Shown here piece after piece: positions 1-11,041 of a stretch of 64,000 nucleotides of DNA. This DNA comes from Leuctra nigra (taxonomy: Eukaryota > Arthropoda > Insecta > Plecoptera > Leuctridae): positions 55,887,411 to 55,951,410 of the forward strand of contig OW203762.1 of the NCBI GenBank assembly GCA_934045905.1, read 5' to 3'. Each line of letters begins with the position of its first letter. The first letter of the stretch is position 1. A program made the position numbers and the translations under genes. Below the pieces are notes generated by a model that ran no database searches, had not been told where the DNA came from, and saw only the letters and a list, made by a program, of their open reading frames with translations.

Positions 1-287
1 CTTGATGTGCTTGAACCCCTTCATCGTGTCCTGCCACGACGAGCTGAAGAAGTTCTTCGCGTCTGTGTGCTGCGTCTGTTCGCTGGAGGACCACTTCATG
101 GTGGATCGCTACTCAGACGCGACGCTGATCGACCAGCCCATGGTGTACATGTCGCTGCAGGAGCTGTGCGACGTGCACGGCATCGTGTTGAAGTACGCGG
201 ACCGCATCGCCCCCGACCCAATGGACCCTCTCCACGAACTGCTCGACGACCTGGGAGGACCGCCCTGCATCGCAACTCTGCTTGCCA
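1..287 (+). CDS. IQGAP: IQGAP exon (partial at window edge), end of GRD region
   Basis: Encodes LMCLNPFIVSCHDELKKFF through DPLHELLDDLGG and TLLA. The donor is taken as CCA|gtcagt at 287/288 because it keeps phase 1 with the next exon (A+AA = Lys). The donor is not a strong consensus, so the end could shift by a few codons. The start of the exon is outside the window. Confidence 0.8.
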
Positions 288-3200
288 GTCAGTCATTCAT
301 TTATATTACAATAGCAGTAGGTAGCTAGATTCAAATTCAAAATTCAAAATGTTGTAAAAATGTACGTACTTATACGTAGTAGATACCTACTACAGCGTTA
401 AAAGTAATGAATGAAGAGTTTTCTTTATTTGAAATTATTTTTTTTGTTAATATACAAAAAATTGTGACTGCTAAAATAGTACAATTACAATCAATCCATC
501 TGTGGTTGATAGACACTTATTCCTGGAAATTCTACCGTTTTCTCGTTACATCTTCTTATCTATTAGAGCAGTGGACTCAACCTTTTTGACTTGCGGGCCA
601 ATAATAAAAAAAAATCTTATGTTGGCGGTCCGCACTTTTTAAAAAAGTACAATAATGCTCACTTGATCAGGTAGGTCCATTTCAAGCGCGTAGAAACTAC
701 TCTTATCATGGGGAAAGGAGGATTTTACCCCAGAAGGGCGGCGGCAAAGCCCCTCAGCCTTAGCCCCGCAGGGCGTTTTTTTAGAATTTAACAATTTAAA
801 ATTGATTCTGGGGCTCTAAAAAACCACAATTGAAGCAAACTACCCTCCAATTTTTGTCCCGCAGGGCGTTTTTTTTTAGAATTTGAAGCAATTTAACTTT
901 AAGTGATTCTGGGACGCTTTTGTATGGAGAGTGGGGGGACAGTCAGCTAGCACCCTACTAGCACCCTGCAGTCTGCTTCCTACGTGCCTGCTTCATTCAG
1001 TGTCTTGTTTATTAGGAAACGAATCGAACAATGTTTCACACGCCAAAACAATACATTCTTATTTCTTTTACCATTTTCGGAATTGGTAAATAGCTTCATT
1101 TTCGTTGCAACAAGTATGAAGTTACATTAAGTTTTCGTCGCATTTTCAGCCTGATGCGTGCATAATAATCTGTCAACTCTCAAATTTCTCTCAAATAAAA
1201 CGAGAAATCATTATTTTTTTAAATATTATTTTCACAGTGTACACATTTTGTGAATAAGTATGTACCTAAACATCAACTGGGGGGCCACAAAAATTAGTCT
1301 CGCGGGCCACAGGTTCAGTACCACTGTATTAGAGCATGCCAGAGAAGTGGCAACAATTCTTCAGTATGCTACATGATCAAATAAATTTTTCTTTATTCAA
1401 ATTGATATTATTTGGCAACCTCTATATTGTTTTTTACTTCATGTCCTGTTGCCAAGTCTTGTGTACAGATATTACCTCTTGCTTCGCTACACATCGATGT
1501 AGGCAATTCTTGTGAGGCTACAGGAAATATGCAGTAACTATTATAACAATATTTCCTTGTTTTGCAGAACCAATTGACGATCCCATGATGCCGACTCTGG
1601 CCAAGACCGAAGTCTGTCTCTCACTCAGCAACAAGTTCGAAGTCCCCGACGACGACGAAACCGATGTTAAGAAGCAATTCATTAGGTAAGTGAGTTGATC
1701 AGATGGCGTGTGGCGTGGTGAATCAGCCGAGACGTGAATGAGTGATACAATGCATGTGTTGCGTAGTGAATCAGCCGAGACGTGAATGAGTGATACTATG
1801 CACGTGTTGCGTGGTGAATCAGCCGAGACGTGAATGAGTGATACTATGCATGTGTTGCGTAGTGAATCAGCCGAGACGTGAATGAGTGATACTATGCAAG
1901 TGTTGCGTAGTGAATCAGCCGAGACGTGAATGAGTGATACTATGCATGTGTTGCGTAGTGAATCAGCCGAGACGTGTGAGTGATACTATGCATGTGCTGC
2001 GTAGTGAATCAGCCGAGACGTGAATGAGTGATACTTTGCACGTGTTGCGTGGTGAATCAGCCGAGACGTGAATGAGTGATACTATGCATGTGTTGCGTAG
2101 TGAATCAGCCGAGACGTGAATGAGTGATACTATGCATGTGTTGCGTAGTGAATCAGCCGAGACGTGAATGAGTGATACTATGCATGTGTTGCGTAGTGAA
2201 TCAGCCGAGACGTGAATGAGTGATACTATGCATGTGTTGCGTAGTGAATCAGCCGAGACGTGAATGAGTGATACTATGCACGTGTTGCGTAGTGAATCAG
2301 CCGAGACGTGAATGAGTGATACAATGCACGTGTTGCGTAGTGAATCAGCCGAGACGTGAATGAGTGATACTATGCATGTGTTGCGTAGTGAATCAGCCGA
2401 GACGTGTATGAGTGATACTATGCATGTGTTGCGTAGTGAATCAGCCGAGACGTGAATGAGTGATACTATGCATGTGTTGGGTAGTGAATCGGCCGAGACG
2501 TGAATGAGTGATACTATGCACGTGTTGGGTAGTGAATCAGCCGAGACGTGAATGAGTGATACTATGCAAGTGTTGCGTAGTGAATCAGCCGAGACGTGAA
2601 TGAGTGATACTATGCAAGTGTTGCGTAGTGAATCAGCCGAGACGTGAATGAGTGATACTATCCACGTGTTGCGTAGTGAATCAGCCGAGACGTGAATGAG
2701 TGATACTATGCATGTGTTGCGTAGTGAATCAGCCGAGACGTGAATGAGTGATACTATGCAAGTGTTGCGTAGTGAATCAGCCGAGACGTGAATGAGTGAT
2801 ACTATGCATGTGTTGCGTAGTGAATCAGCCGAGACGTGAATGAGTGATACTATGCACGTGTTGCGTGGTGAATCAGCCGAGACGTGAATGAGTGATACTA
2901 TGCACGTGTTGCGTGGTGAATCAGCCGAGACGTGAATGAGTGATACTATGCATGTGTTGCGTAGTGAATCAGCCGAGACGTGAATGAGTGATACTATGCA
3001 TGTGTTGCGTAGTGAATCAGCCGAGACGTGAATGAGTGATACTATGCATGTGTTGCGTAGTGAATCAGCCGAGACGTGAATGAGTGATACTATGCATGTG
3101 TTGCGTAGTGAATCAGCCGAGACGTGAATGAGTGATACTATGCACGTGTTGCGTAGTGAATCAGCCGAGACGTGAATGAGTGATACAATGCACGTGTTGC

Positions 3201-6200
3201 GTAGTGAATCAGCCGAGACGTGAATGAGTGATACTATGCATGTGTTGCGTAGTGAATCAGCCGAGACGTGTATGAGTGATACTATGCATGTGTTGCGTAG
3301 TGAATCGGCCGAGACGTGAATGAGTGATACTATGCACGTGTTGCGTAGTGAATCAGCCGAGACGTGAATGAGTGATACTATGCACGTGTTGCGTAGTGAA
3401 TCAGCCGAGACGTGAATGAGTGATACTATGCAAGTGTTGCGTAGTGAATCAGCCGAGACGTGAATGAGTGATACTATGCAAGTGTTGCGTAGTGAATCAG
3501 CCGAGACGTGAATGAGTGATACTATCCACGTGTTGCGTAGTGAATCAGCCGAGACGTGAATGAGTGATACTATGCACGTGTTGCGTAGTGAATCAGCCGA
3601 GACGTGAATGAGTGATACAATGCACGTGTTGCGTAGTGAATCAGCCGAGACGTGAATGAGTGATACTATGCATGTGTTGCGTAGTGAATCAGCCGAGACG
3701 TGTATGAGTGATACTATGCATGTGTTGCGTAGTGAATCAGCCGAGACGTGAATGAGTGATACTATGCATGTGTTGCGTAGTGAATCGGCCAAGACGTGAA
3801 TGAGTGATACTATGCACGTGTTGCGTAGTGAATCAGCCGAGACGTGAATGAGTGATACTATGCACGTGTTGCGTAGTGAATCAGCCGAGACGTGAATGAG
3901 TGATACTATGTAAGTGTTGCGTAGTGAATCAGCCGAGACGTGAATGAGTGATACTATGCAAGTGTTGCGTAGTGAATCAGCCGAGACGTGAATGAGTGAT
4001 ACTATGCATGTGTTGCGTAGTGAATCAGCCGAGACGTGAATGAGTGATACTATGCAAGTGTTGCGTAGTGAATCAGCCGAGACGTGAATGAGTGATACTA
4101 TGCATGTGTTGCGTAGTGAATCAGCCGAGACGTGAATGAGTGATACTATGCATGTGTTGCGTAGTGAATCAGCCGAGACGTGAATGAGTGATACTATGCA
4201 CGTGTTGCGTAGTGAATAAGCCGAGACGTGAATGAGTGATACTATGCATGTGTTGCGTAGTGAATCAGCCGAGACGTGAATGAGTGATACTATGCATGTG
4301 TTGCGTAGTGAATCAGCCGAGATGTGAATGAGTGATACTATGCACGTGTTGCGTAGTGAATCAGCCGAGACGTGAATGAGTGATACTATGCATGTGTTGC
4401 GTAGTGAATCAGCCGAGACGTGAATGAGTGATACTATGCACGTGTTGCGTAGTGAATCAGCCGAGACGTGAATGAGTGATACTATGCATGTGTTGCTTAG
4501 TGAATCAGCCGAGACGTGTATGAGTGATACTATGCACGTGTTGCGTAGTGAATCAGCCGAGACGTGAATGAGTGATACTATGCACGTGTTGCGTAGTGAA
4601 TCAGCCGAGACGTGAATGAGTGATACTATGCACGTGTTGCGTAGTGAATCAGCCGAGACGTGAATGAGTGATACAATGCATGTGTTGCGTAGTGAATCAG
4701 CCGAGACGTGTATGAGTGATACTATGCATGTGTTACAGAGCCAAGGAGCTGCTGGTATGGGGGCTGCCAGGCCTGGCTGGACAGAGTCTTCAACAAGCTC
4801 TCATGACCAGAGAGACGGCTAGTCAAGTGGCGCTCTACAAGCAGGCACTGGTACTGAAACGAAGCAATATTGAAGTACCTACCAGGTGAGTACAGCAAGC
4901 CATTTAGGTACCTAACTCTTTCCAGAAATTATTTTTAAAGACTTAGTGCTCTGTATGACTTTAGGAAGAACAGGTTATTACTACATTTTATAATGGTGCG
5001 AACTGCGAATATTTACCCCTTGACCCAATGTGTTGGAATTAGTTCCTGGAACCAGGGAAGGATTGTTAGTAGTTTATTTATTATTATTATAAATTGTGTT
5101 TGTCCACCACATCCATCAGAGTTCACATCAGGCCATTTTAGTACAGTACGTATCTATGAAGTAATGGCTTACTCCTTTTAAATATATTGTAAACCACCTG
5201 GTTTAGAGCATTTTTACAGTCTGGGTTGCGATTCTACAACTATTTTAGATTGCTCGCTGAATAGCAATCTGTATAAAGCTTATGGCAAAATCTCCTAACG
5301 AAATTGCTACAGCTTTGCGGTTATAGAATAACTACTCTATAGCTTACAGTCACACTCACAACCCTACAATGTGTAGGGCCGTAAATTGAGTTTTATGAAG
5401 GTGCCAAATTGCAACTTGATTATTGGAATGGACAAATGCCGAAAAAAGACGCTGGAAGGATATCACTGCATGATGCCACAAAGAAGATCCACAGAAGAAA
5501 TAGCTCATTCTCGTTCTTAGGAAAATGTTTTCCTCTTCCATGATGAATGTGTAGTGATGTTTTGCGTTTGCCTCAGTTTGTCACAGTGCAAGTCGGAGCT
5601 GCTTCAGCTGCTGAATCGCTTAGAGCTCTCGGGCCGCACGACCAGTGCAGACGGCTACCAGAGCCTCGTGACGGCTCTGGCGCAAGACGCGCGCGACCGG
5701 GGACGCGACCGCGAGGATCGCCGCCGCGAAATGAAGACGTTGCGTGCAGCAAAGTCACGCCTCGAGCAGAAGACGCACTTCTACGAGGACCAAGTAGAAT
5801 ATTACAACGAGTACATCAAGAAGTGTTTGGAAAATCTCAATGCAGGCAAGAAGTAAGTTGAATCTTTTCTAATTTGTCTAGTAAAAATAAGTATAATTTG
5901 TTATCCTCAATATCAAATATGCTCCTACTCCTATGTGTTTAAGAGATCAAGAAATTGGCTTAAAAATAGATTGATCCTGGAATCACAGCTGCATGAGAAA
6001 GTTTTACCTACCTACATATTCCCATGCATTCCGCACACAATTGACATAACTGAAACCCGCTTCCCAAGCAAGGAGCTGGTAGAGTCTTGATAAGCTGTGT
6101 ACGTTCTGCTTCTCCCTGATCAGATAGGGAGCTGGAATGCTTTACAGTGGGATTTTCTTGTTCCTGCTTTCAATCCTGGGTGCCTATTCTCGAATCAAAA

Positions 6201-9014
6201 CCGCATGCGAAAATGTTAAATTATGCGAAATCGAGTGAAATCTTTTGTTTTATGAATGATAATGTAGCGTAGCTGAATCCATTGGGCAATGGCTCATTTC
6301 CGCATGGCGAACATTTTCAACAAACTCGAGAATATGCACCCTGAACAGGAAGAAGTCAAAATACTAATAGCAAACAATGGCGGCCATGCCGTTGTCAATG
6401 GGATGCGACAATAATAATGTACTTTGTCAGGAACGTTCACATGCCGCACTCCTCCGGCAAACAACCCGGCAAGCTGCGCACGAAGCAGACGTTGCGCTAC
6501 ACAGCTGCACGACTGCGGGAGAAGGGCGTGCTGATCGAGGTGCAGGACTTGCCGGTCACGCAGCTCAAGAACGTGCAGCTGGAGATCACGCCCACAGACC
6601 AGCACGGTGTGTTCGCTGTCAAGGGGAAGTTCATGGGAGTCGTCATGGAGAAGGCAAGCAACTTGACTTGATTGAGTTTTATTATTCAAATTATTCTTAA
6701 ACGTATTGCCTACACTAACACCACCATAACCACCCGAGCCAACTACCATATCATGGCAGTTTCAATCAGGATGACTTCAAGCATTTTTTTATTGTTTTCA
6801 ATTGATACTCAAGTTATTTATAGATAAACCCATACATTTTTGAGTTTTCACCATGAACCTACCTACAGTACATACCCAATTTTATTTTACATAATATTCA
6901 GTATTCACCCACATTTCAATCCAGAAGTAGCCATTTCAGCTTACCAAATAAGTTTTTATATTGTATTAAAATAAAAAAGCACTGTAGGGCATACCTTCTA
7001 CAAAAAGCAATAATTTCGTTATACAAACAAACAGTGTCTGAAAATTTTTACGATTGTTCCGTTTTTTAATATCATTGAAGTTATGATCAAATTTTATTTT
7101 CAAGACTCTTCTTAGAACTTTAAAATTTAAATTAATATTTGCTGCAGGATTAATGTTTTAATCTGAAGGTAGGACCTAACTATTTAACGTGGCGTGATCT
7201 TTCGATATAGCACATTTTTATTTATTTTTGAAATTACCATTTCAAAATACATGACATTGACAACAGTTCAACTATATTTAAGTATTAAAGACTCATTAAA
7301 AGTCCAGTAGTTTGCAACTTTCGCTCAATAATGAGTTTTCAATTTTATGTCTTTTGAGGATGAACATTAGGAAAATCATTTCGAATTAGGTAAGTAATAA
7401 CTTTTAAAATAGCACACGTTGGTATTGTTTTAATTTTTTTTCCTGATAGTATGTCCGTAGGTCTACCAGAAAAAAGTTTTTTGTTAAAATCTAACGGTAC
7501 CAAAAATTAGAACTTCATTTTAGCTTAAAAATGACACGATTTTACTTGGCTGCCATAAGGGGGGACAAAACTCTAATTATCTCAGAAACTAGACACGAGA
7601 AGTGTTTAATTTTTTCAAGGATTATTTATGGCATGATTATCAATAAGTATTAAGTACACAAAAATTTATGAAGATCTGAAACTATGCCTCGAGTGATCGC
7701 GCCACCTTAATAGGGGTCTTTAATAGTTAGGTTGTTGGTCCAGGACCAGGACCTACATACATGCCAATGAATAAAACTATTGAGAATGGATTCACAAAAG
7801 GTTAGTGTAAATTTATAGGTCAAAGGAAATTCAGGTTAAATTTGTTATGACAGGAAGAAATTAAAGAAAATACTTCATTAATTTTGGTTTATTTACGGTT
7901 CAATGTCCCTTAATGTCCATACTAGGAAAACGCTCTGTGTAACGCGTTGATGAGTGAGCATGGATTCGCGCAACACCTCGAACCGAAATTCTGTTTGTCG
8001 AAAATGTCATTAAAAGCCAATAATTCTAGAATTTCGTCACTGACTTGTATACAAATCTAAAAAAATTCCTAAAATAGGTATTGGTCCAAATAACCATGCA
8101 AAGTTTTAAGTTGATTGATTGAACCTTTATGATTGAACGGTTCCTTGTTAATTTTCAAAAATCACAGGATCTCCTTCAAAAAATATACCTGGGACCACTC
8201 ATATGGTATTAGTGTGTCTACACAATATCAGATCGACTGATAAACATGGTTGAACGGTCATTATCAGTTTCATATGTGTTTGAAAGTTTCTGCTCTAACT
8301 ATTTTGGACTGAAGAGTCAAAGTTGCCGTGATCAGCATTTTCGAGAAATTTGACAGCCAACACGCAAAATGTCCGTAAAATGTCAATAACTTTTGGATTT
8401 AAACACAGATTAGTCTAAAAATTGTAAAAAATGCTGATAATGTTGGCCCAACCATCATGCAAAGTTATAAGTTGATCGTTCAATCGGTTCTAGTTTCAAT
8501 TTCAAAAACCACAGGAAAGATGGTTTTAAATTTTAACCAATGGGAGGATTTGGCTGAAACTTTGTAAGATTGGGGGAAATGTTGGTCGTAATGACTTGTC
8601 AAAATTTCAAATTGATCAGACCAACCAATCGAAAGATATTTTTTTTAAATTTGAACCAATCGGGGATTTCAAAAAAATTAGGGTCTGCAACGCCCGGAAA
8701 TGGTCCGTACATGTGTGCAAAATTTCAGCTTGATCGAAGAAAAACTGTGACTTCTATATCGTCAGTAACAGAAACAAACACACACAAAAAACAGAGGTCC
8801 GTGCCAAAAGAACCAAAAGATGATGCTCTCTGCGCTCGCTCAATAATCATACTGAATTTGTTTTGTTCTTTGTTGTTAGGTGGACGTGGACATACAGCAC
8901 TTGCTGAAATTGCAGTTTGAAGGAACAACCATCATGGATATGTTCGGCAAGGTAATAGTGAACATCAACCTGCTCTTGGCTTTGCTGAACAGAAAGTTTT
9001 ATGGCAAGGTGTAG
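1..9014 (+). CDS. IQGAP: IQGAP-family Ras GTPase-activating-like scaffold protein, C-terminal part (six exons)
   Basis: The gene enters from the left edge; coding exons are 1-287, 1568-1685, 4739-4885, 5577-5852, 6431-6653 and 8880-9014 (stop TAG 9012-9014), read from base 2. All junction phases agree and give 394 residues. Recognised from order and content: the end of the RasGAP-related region (DPLHELLDDLGG), then the RasGAP C-terminal (RGCT) region with AKTEVCLSLSNKFEVP, a charged coiled-coil stretch ending FYEDQVEYYNEYIKKCL, then LRYTAARLREKGVLIEV, KFMGVVME and the terminal NLLLALLNRKFYGKV. These match the known C-terminus of animal IQGAPs, which bind Cdc42/Rac and link actin, microtubules and adhesion at the cell cortex; the RGCT region contributes to membrane and partner binding. 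The family lacks real RasGAP activity. Odd features: one intron is almost all minisatellite, and the last intron appears to use a GC donor. The N-terminal half lies outside the window. Confidence 0.93.
569..1326. mobile_element. hAT-like non-autonomous element in an IQGAP intron
   Basis: Flanked by identical 8-bp duplications tattagag (561-568 and 1327-1334). Ends are inverted: cagtggactcaacc at the left and the complement cagtggtactgaacc at the right. No transposase frame is seen, so it is a MITE-type derivative. A second element (683-990) appears nested in it. Confidence 0.82.
683..990. mobile_element. Nested element of the caggcgcgtag hAT-like family (degraded)
   Basis: Left end caagcgcgtagaaac and right end tcctacgtgcctg resemble the termini of the element at 45766-46090. 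The interior shares its ccccgcagggcgttttt and attctggg blocks. A clear target duplication was not found. Confidence 0.5.
1568..1685 (+). CDS. IQGAP: IQGAP exon, start of RGCT region
   Basis: Acceptor tttgcag at 1561-1567, donor AG|gtaagtg at 1685/1686. Encodes PIDDPMMPTLAKTEVCLSLS and NKFEVPDDDETDVKKQFIR. The LAKTEVSLTLTNKF-type motif is a hallmark of IQGAPs. Confidence 0.92.
1705..4732. repeat. 48-bp minisatellite filling an IQGAP intron, about 63 copies
   Basis: The unit begins tgaatcagccgagacgtgaa and continues tgagtgatactatgcatgtg ttgcgtag. The intron spans 1686-4738, so only about 20 bp at the donor side and about 6 bp at the acceptor side are not repeat. Units differ at a few positions (gcAcgtg/gcAtgtg/gcAagtg, tacTatg/tacAatg, gtgAatg/gtgTatg, atcAgcc/atcGgcc). 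One unit near 1975 is 2 bp short. Marker variants recur at offsets of 864 and 432 bp (18 and 9 units), which indicates a higher-order duplication. Many units contain the E-box palindrome CACGTG. The period is a multiple of three, which leaves long stop-free frames on the other strand; these are not treated as a gene. Confidence 0.97.
4739..4885 (+). CDS. IQGAP: IQGAP exon following the minisatellite intron
   Basis: Acceptor tgttacag ends at 4738, with the tandem repeat running to within about 6 bp of it; donor AG|gtgagtac. Encodes AKELLVWGLPGLAG through LKRSNIEVPT. Phase 2 on both sides is consistent with the neighbouring exons. Confidence 0.88.
5222..5345. repeat. Short MITE-like repeat, shared with 40308-40432
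   Basis: The segment gattctacaa... gctttgcggttatagaat resembles gattctataa... gctttgcagttacagaatc near 40308-40432, and both share gcaaaatctc. The ends look like short inverted repeats (gattcta / tagaat). It lies in the IQGAP intron between the exons ending at 4885 and starting at 5577. Confidence 0.45.
5577..5852 (+). CDS. IQGAP: IQGAP exon, charged coiled-coil segment
   Basis: Begins after gcctcag (5570-5576), because only this acceptor keeps the frame with the preceding exon (AG+T = Ser). A second AG 12 bp further in (cacag) would break it. Encodes SLSQCKSELLQLLNRLELSG, an Arg/Asp/Glu-rich stretch and FYEDQVEYYNEYIKKCLENL. Locally GC-rich against AT-rich introns. Donor AA|gtaagt. Confidence 0.92.
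6431..6653 (+). CDS. IQGAP: IQGAP exon, RGCT core
   Basis: Acceptor ctttgtcag; encodes NVHMPHSSGKQPGKLRTKQT, LRYTAARLREKGVLIEVQDL, KNVQLEITPTDQ and KFMGVVMEK. The family match ends exactly at AAG|gcaagc, with no GT there, so a GC-AG intron is inferred (consensus AG|GCAAG). Confidence 0.9.
6654..8879 (+). other. IQGAP last intron (GC-AG), AT-rich
   Basis: Starts gcaagc and ends ttgttag. The first 1.2 kb (6654-7920) is AT-rich with nothing recognised. The rest is a Helitron-like repeat (7922-8845). Confidence 0.6.
7922..8845 (-). mobile_element. Helitron-like dispersed repeat, copy A
   Basis: One end is ctaggaaaacgctctgtgta followed by acgcgttgatgagtgagca. Read on the - strand this is a subterminal hairpin (GCTCA...TGAGC in better copies), a few bases, and a terminal CTAG before T. 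The other end is gctctctgcgctcgctcaat. The interior carries blocks repeated elsewhere in the window: ttggtcgtaatgactt, gaccaaccaatcgaaagat, tgtgtgcaaaatttcagctt and ggtccgtgccaaaag. No helicase gene, so non-autonomous. Class is inferred. Confidence 0.5.
8880..9014 (+). CDS. IQGAP: IQGAP terminal coding exon and stop codon
   Basis: Acceptor tgttgttag (8871-8879). Encodes VDVDIQHLLKLQFEGTTIMD, MFGKVIVNINLLLALLNRKF and YGKV, then TAG at 9012-9014. This is the normal C-terminus of the family. The 3' untranslated region follows; a candidate AATAAA lies far downstream at 10352-10357. Confidence 0.93.
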   Translation: MDVDIQHLLKLQFEGTTIMDMFGKVIVNINLLLALLNRKFYGKV

Positions 9015-9534
9015 GCTTGCATCTACCATCTAGGAAAGTGACGCTGATGAGACACCTTTTGGCTGGTGTAGAAACTACATAAATACCTACAAAGTAAACT
9101 GTAAAGATTGTTTAAAGTTTGTTCATTTATGTTGCCAAAACCTGCCACAGCCTACACCTTATAAGTCAGAATGATGTGTATAATGAGGCAGTATGTGGGA
9201 GGTTTTGGCAGCAAAACGAACAAACCAAACACATTCTAAATCCATGGAGAGGTCATGAGAGGTCATGCACCTATACAGGGTGAAGTGCATAACCAAGTAG
9301 GTGGTTTGTTTCTTTACCAGGTTCCCTAGTATGTAACTTGTTCATCAGGTTTGCAGAAGGATCTTTCCTCAAACATATTATGTACCTAGATTTTAATTTT
9401 GTAACATTTTACGCTCCGTTGGTCCCTAATTAGTGATTACCTACTAGTGTGTTAGCTTAGGTAGGTATGTTGTGTGATCTTTTAAAAAAATTGTTCTATT
9501 TCCTTGGTTACCATACATTAAAAATTGTATCAGT

Positions 9535-10050
9535 TAGGTACACTTGTCAGTTGGCACAAGTAAGAACAAACGGTTTTCGAAAGAGTCTGAAGAAGATTAT
9601 GTTGGCACCATCCGAAGAAGTCGATACGCAGTCTTCGTCTTACCATTGATAGAAATGTAGAGGGTGGGTGAGTTCTGATTTCATTCATGAATAACAATCA
9701 TCTGTTTGATGAGCTTGCTTGTAAGTTACTCCAACTTGCACCAGCCCTATACTTCCTGTAGGTCAATGAGCACAATCATCTGTTCCCAACAGCCCAACAA
9801 ACAAACCTATTGGTTCTTAAGCATCCCATACATGGTCAATCTTATTGCCGACTTGCATGTCAAGCCGGGTGACCTTGGCATATGCCCGGCATAAAGAATT
9901 TCTGTCCGTATTTGAATTTCTTCAATCTTCAACCTTCCAGACTTGTCAAGTAAGTTTGTCAAGAAAGATTGACCGTGTGTGGGCCACTTATGGAGCCACG
10001 CCAGCAGGCAATCCGTTTGTTGGGGATGCTGTTTTTACTTCTGCCAAGTG
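9535..10050. repeat. Divergent copy of the tggcatcat/gatttcattgataat MITE family
   Basis: Shares ttggcaccatccgaagaagtc, gatttcattcatgaataaca and related blocks with the copies at 12470-12692 and 50988-51196. Ends are not clear. Confidence 0.4.
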
Positions 10051-10411
10051 ACCTTACGTCAACATTTTCCAAAAGTGTTTTGTTAAAGATATTGGAATCA
10101 TAGATTGACAGGTACTATTGTGATGTAATGATGATATATATTTTTGTGGTAATATAGGTACATCAACAAATAATTATAAAGTGTGTACAACATTTTGATT
10201 TTATTGCTTGCTGGTATTTGTATAGATTTACACCTGTAGGTGATTAAAACATAGGTATTAATTCTCTTATGCAATGCGCAATAATCCCTGAGCATCCACA
10301 TTTAGAAAATATTAATGTTTTTAATTTTATATGTTTGTAATATTTAAGGTCAATAAAATCCTAAATTTTGCTTTACAGAAATAATAATTTATTGAAACTC
10401 TTCCAACCCTA

Positions 10412-11041
10412 TTCGACACTAAAAGTACCAAGAGATTGCGCTGATATCAGTAAGATGGCCGCTCCCGCGAGTACAGTCCCAGTGCGCGTGCGTACTCTTA
10501 CATACAAGTCACTTACATGTCAGTCGTAACGAGTTCAGTAAAAAGTTATAAATACATCGCGAAATAACAGAAATTAATGCTTACCTCAATGTCAACAATC
10601 AAATACAATTGGCATATTTCATTACAGCACACATTCATTCAAATTCTTGTGAAAACGAGTTGTCTATTCACCAAAAACCACTATTTGACAGATTGCAATT
10701 GTTTGAACGAGGCGTCAAGAAAAATGTGTTTTCAGAAGGCCGTGAGAAAAACAATTGCAACTGTCAAATGGTGATTTTTGGTGAATAGACATCTCGTTTT
10801 CACAATAATTTAAATGAATGTGTTCTGTAATGAAATATGCCGATTGTATTTAATTGTTGCCACTGAGGTAAGCATCAATTTCTGTTATTTCGCGATGTAA
10901 TTATAACTTTTACTGAACTCATTATACGATTGACATATAAGTGACTTGCCTGCTTGCGCCCTGTGCGCATGAGCAGAAGTACTCGTGGTAGAGATGTTAA
11001 TTTTTTCCGCTAGGTGGCGTCTTGCAACTTTTAGTGTCGAA
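10412..11041. mobile_element. Large fold-back element upstream of Nova
   Basis: Terminal inverted repeats attcgacactaaaagt (left) and acttttagtgtcgaat (right). Within it a long near-palindrome runs from about 10505 to 10970 (for example tcgcgaaataacagaaatt... matched by ...aatttctgttatttcgcga). Arms are over 200 bp. No convincing target duplication was seen. Confidence 0.7.

Noticed and set aside
1963..3792. A 609-codon minus-strand open frame with a 16-residue repeat
   Set aside because: It is the translation of the 48-bp minisatellite. The period is a multiple of three and the unit has no stop in that frame, so it stays open without selection. It lies within an IQGAP intron, on the other strand.
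1705..4732. CRISPR-like array
   Set aside because: Units are contiguous with no unique spacers, and the genome is eukaryotic.
5588..5852. IQGAP exon starting at the tcacag acceptor (5588)
   Set aside because: It would shift the frame relative to the preceding exon; the acceptor at 5576 keeps it.
6294..6749. 151-codon minus-strand frame
   Set aside because: Antisense of an IQGAP exon; the + strand translation has clear family similarity.
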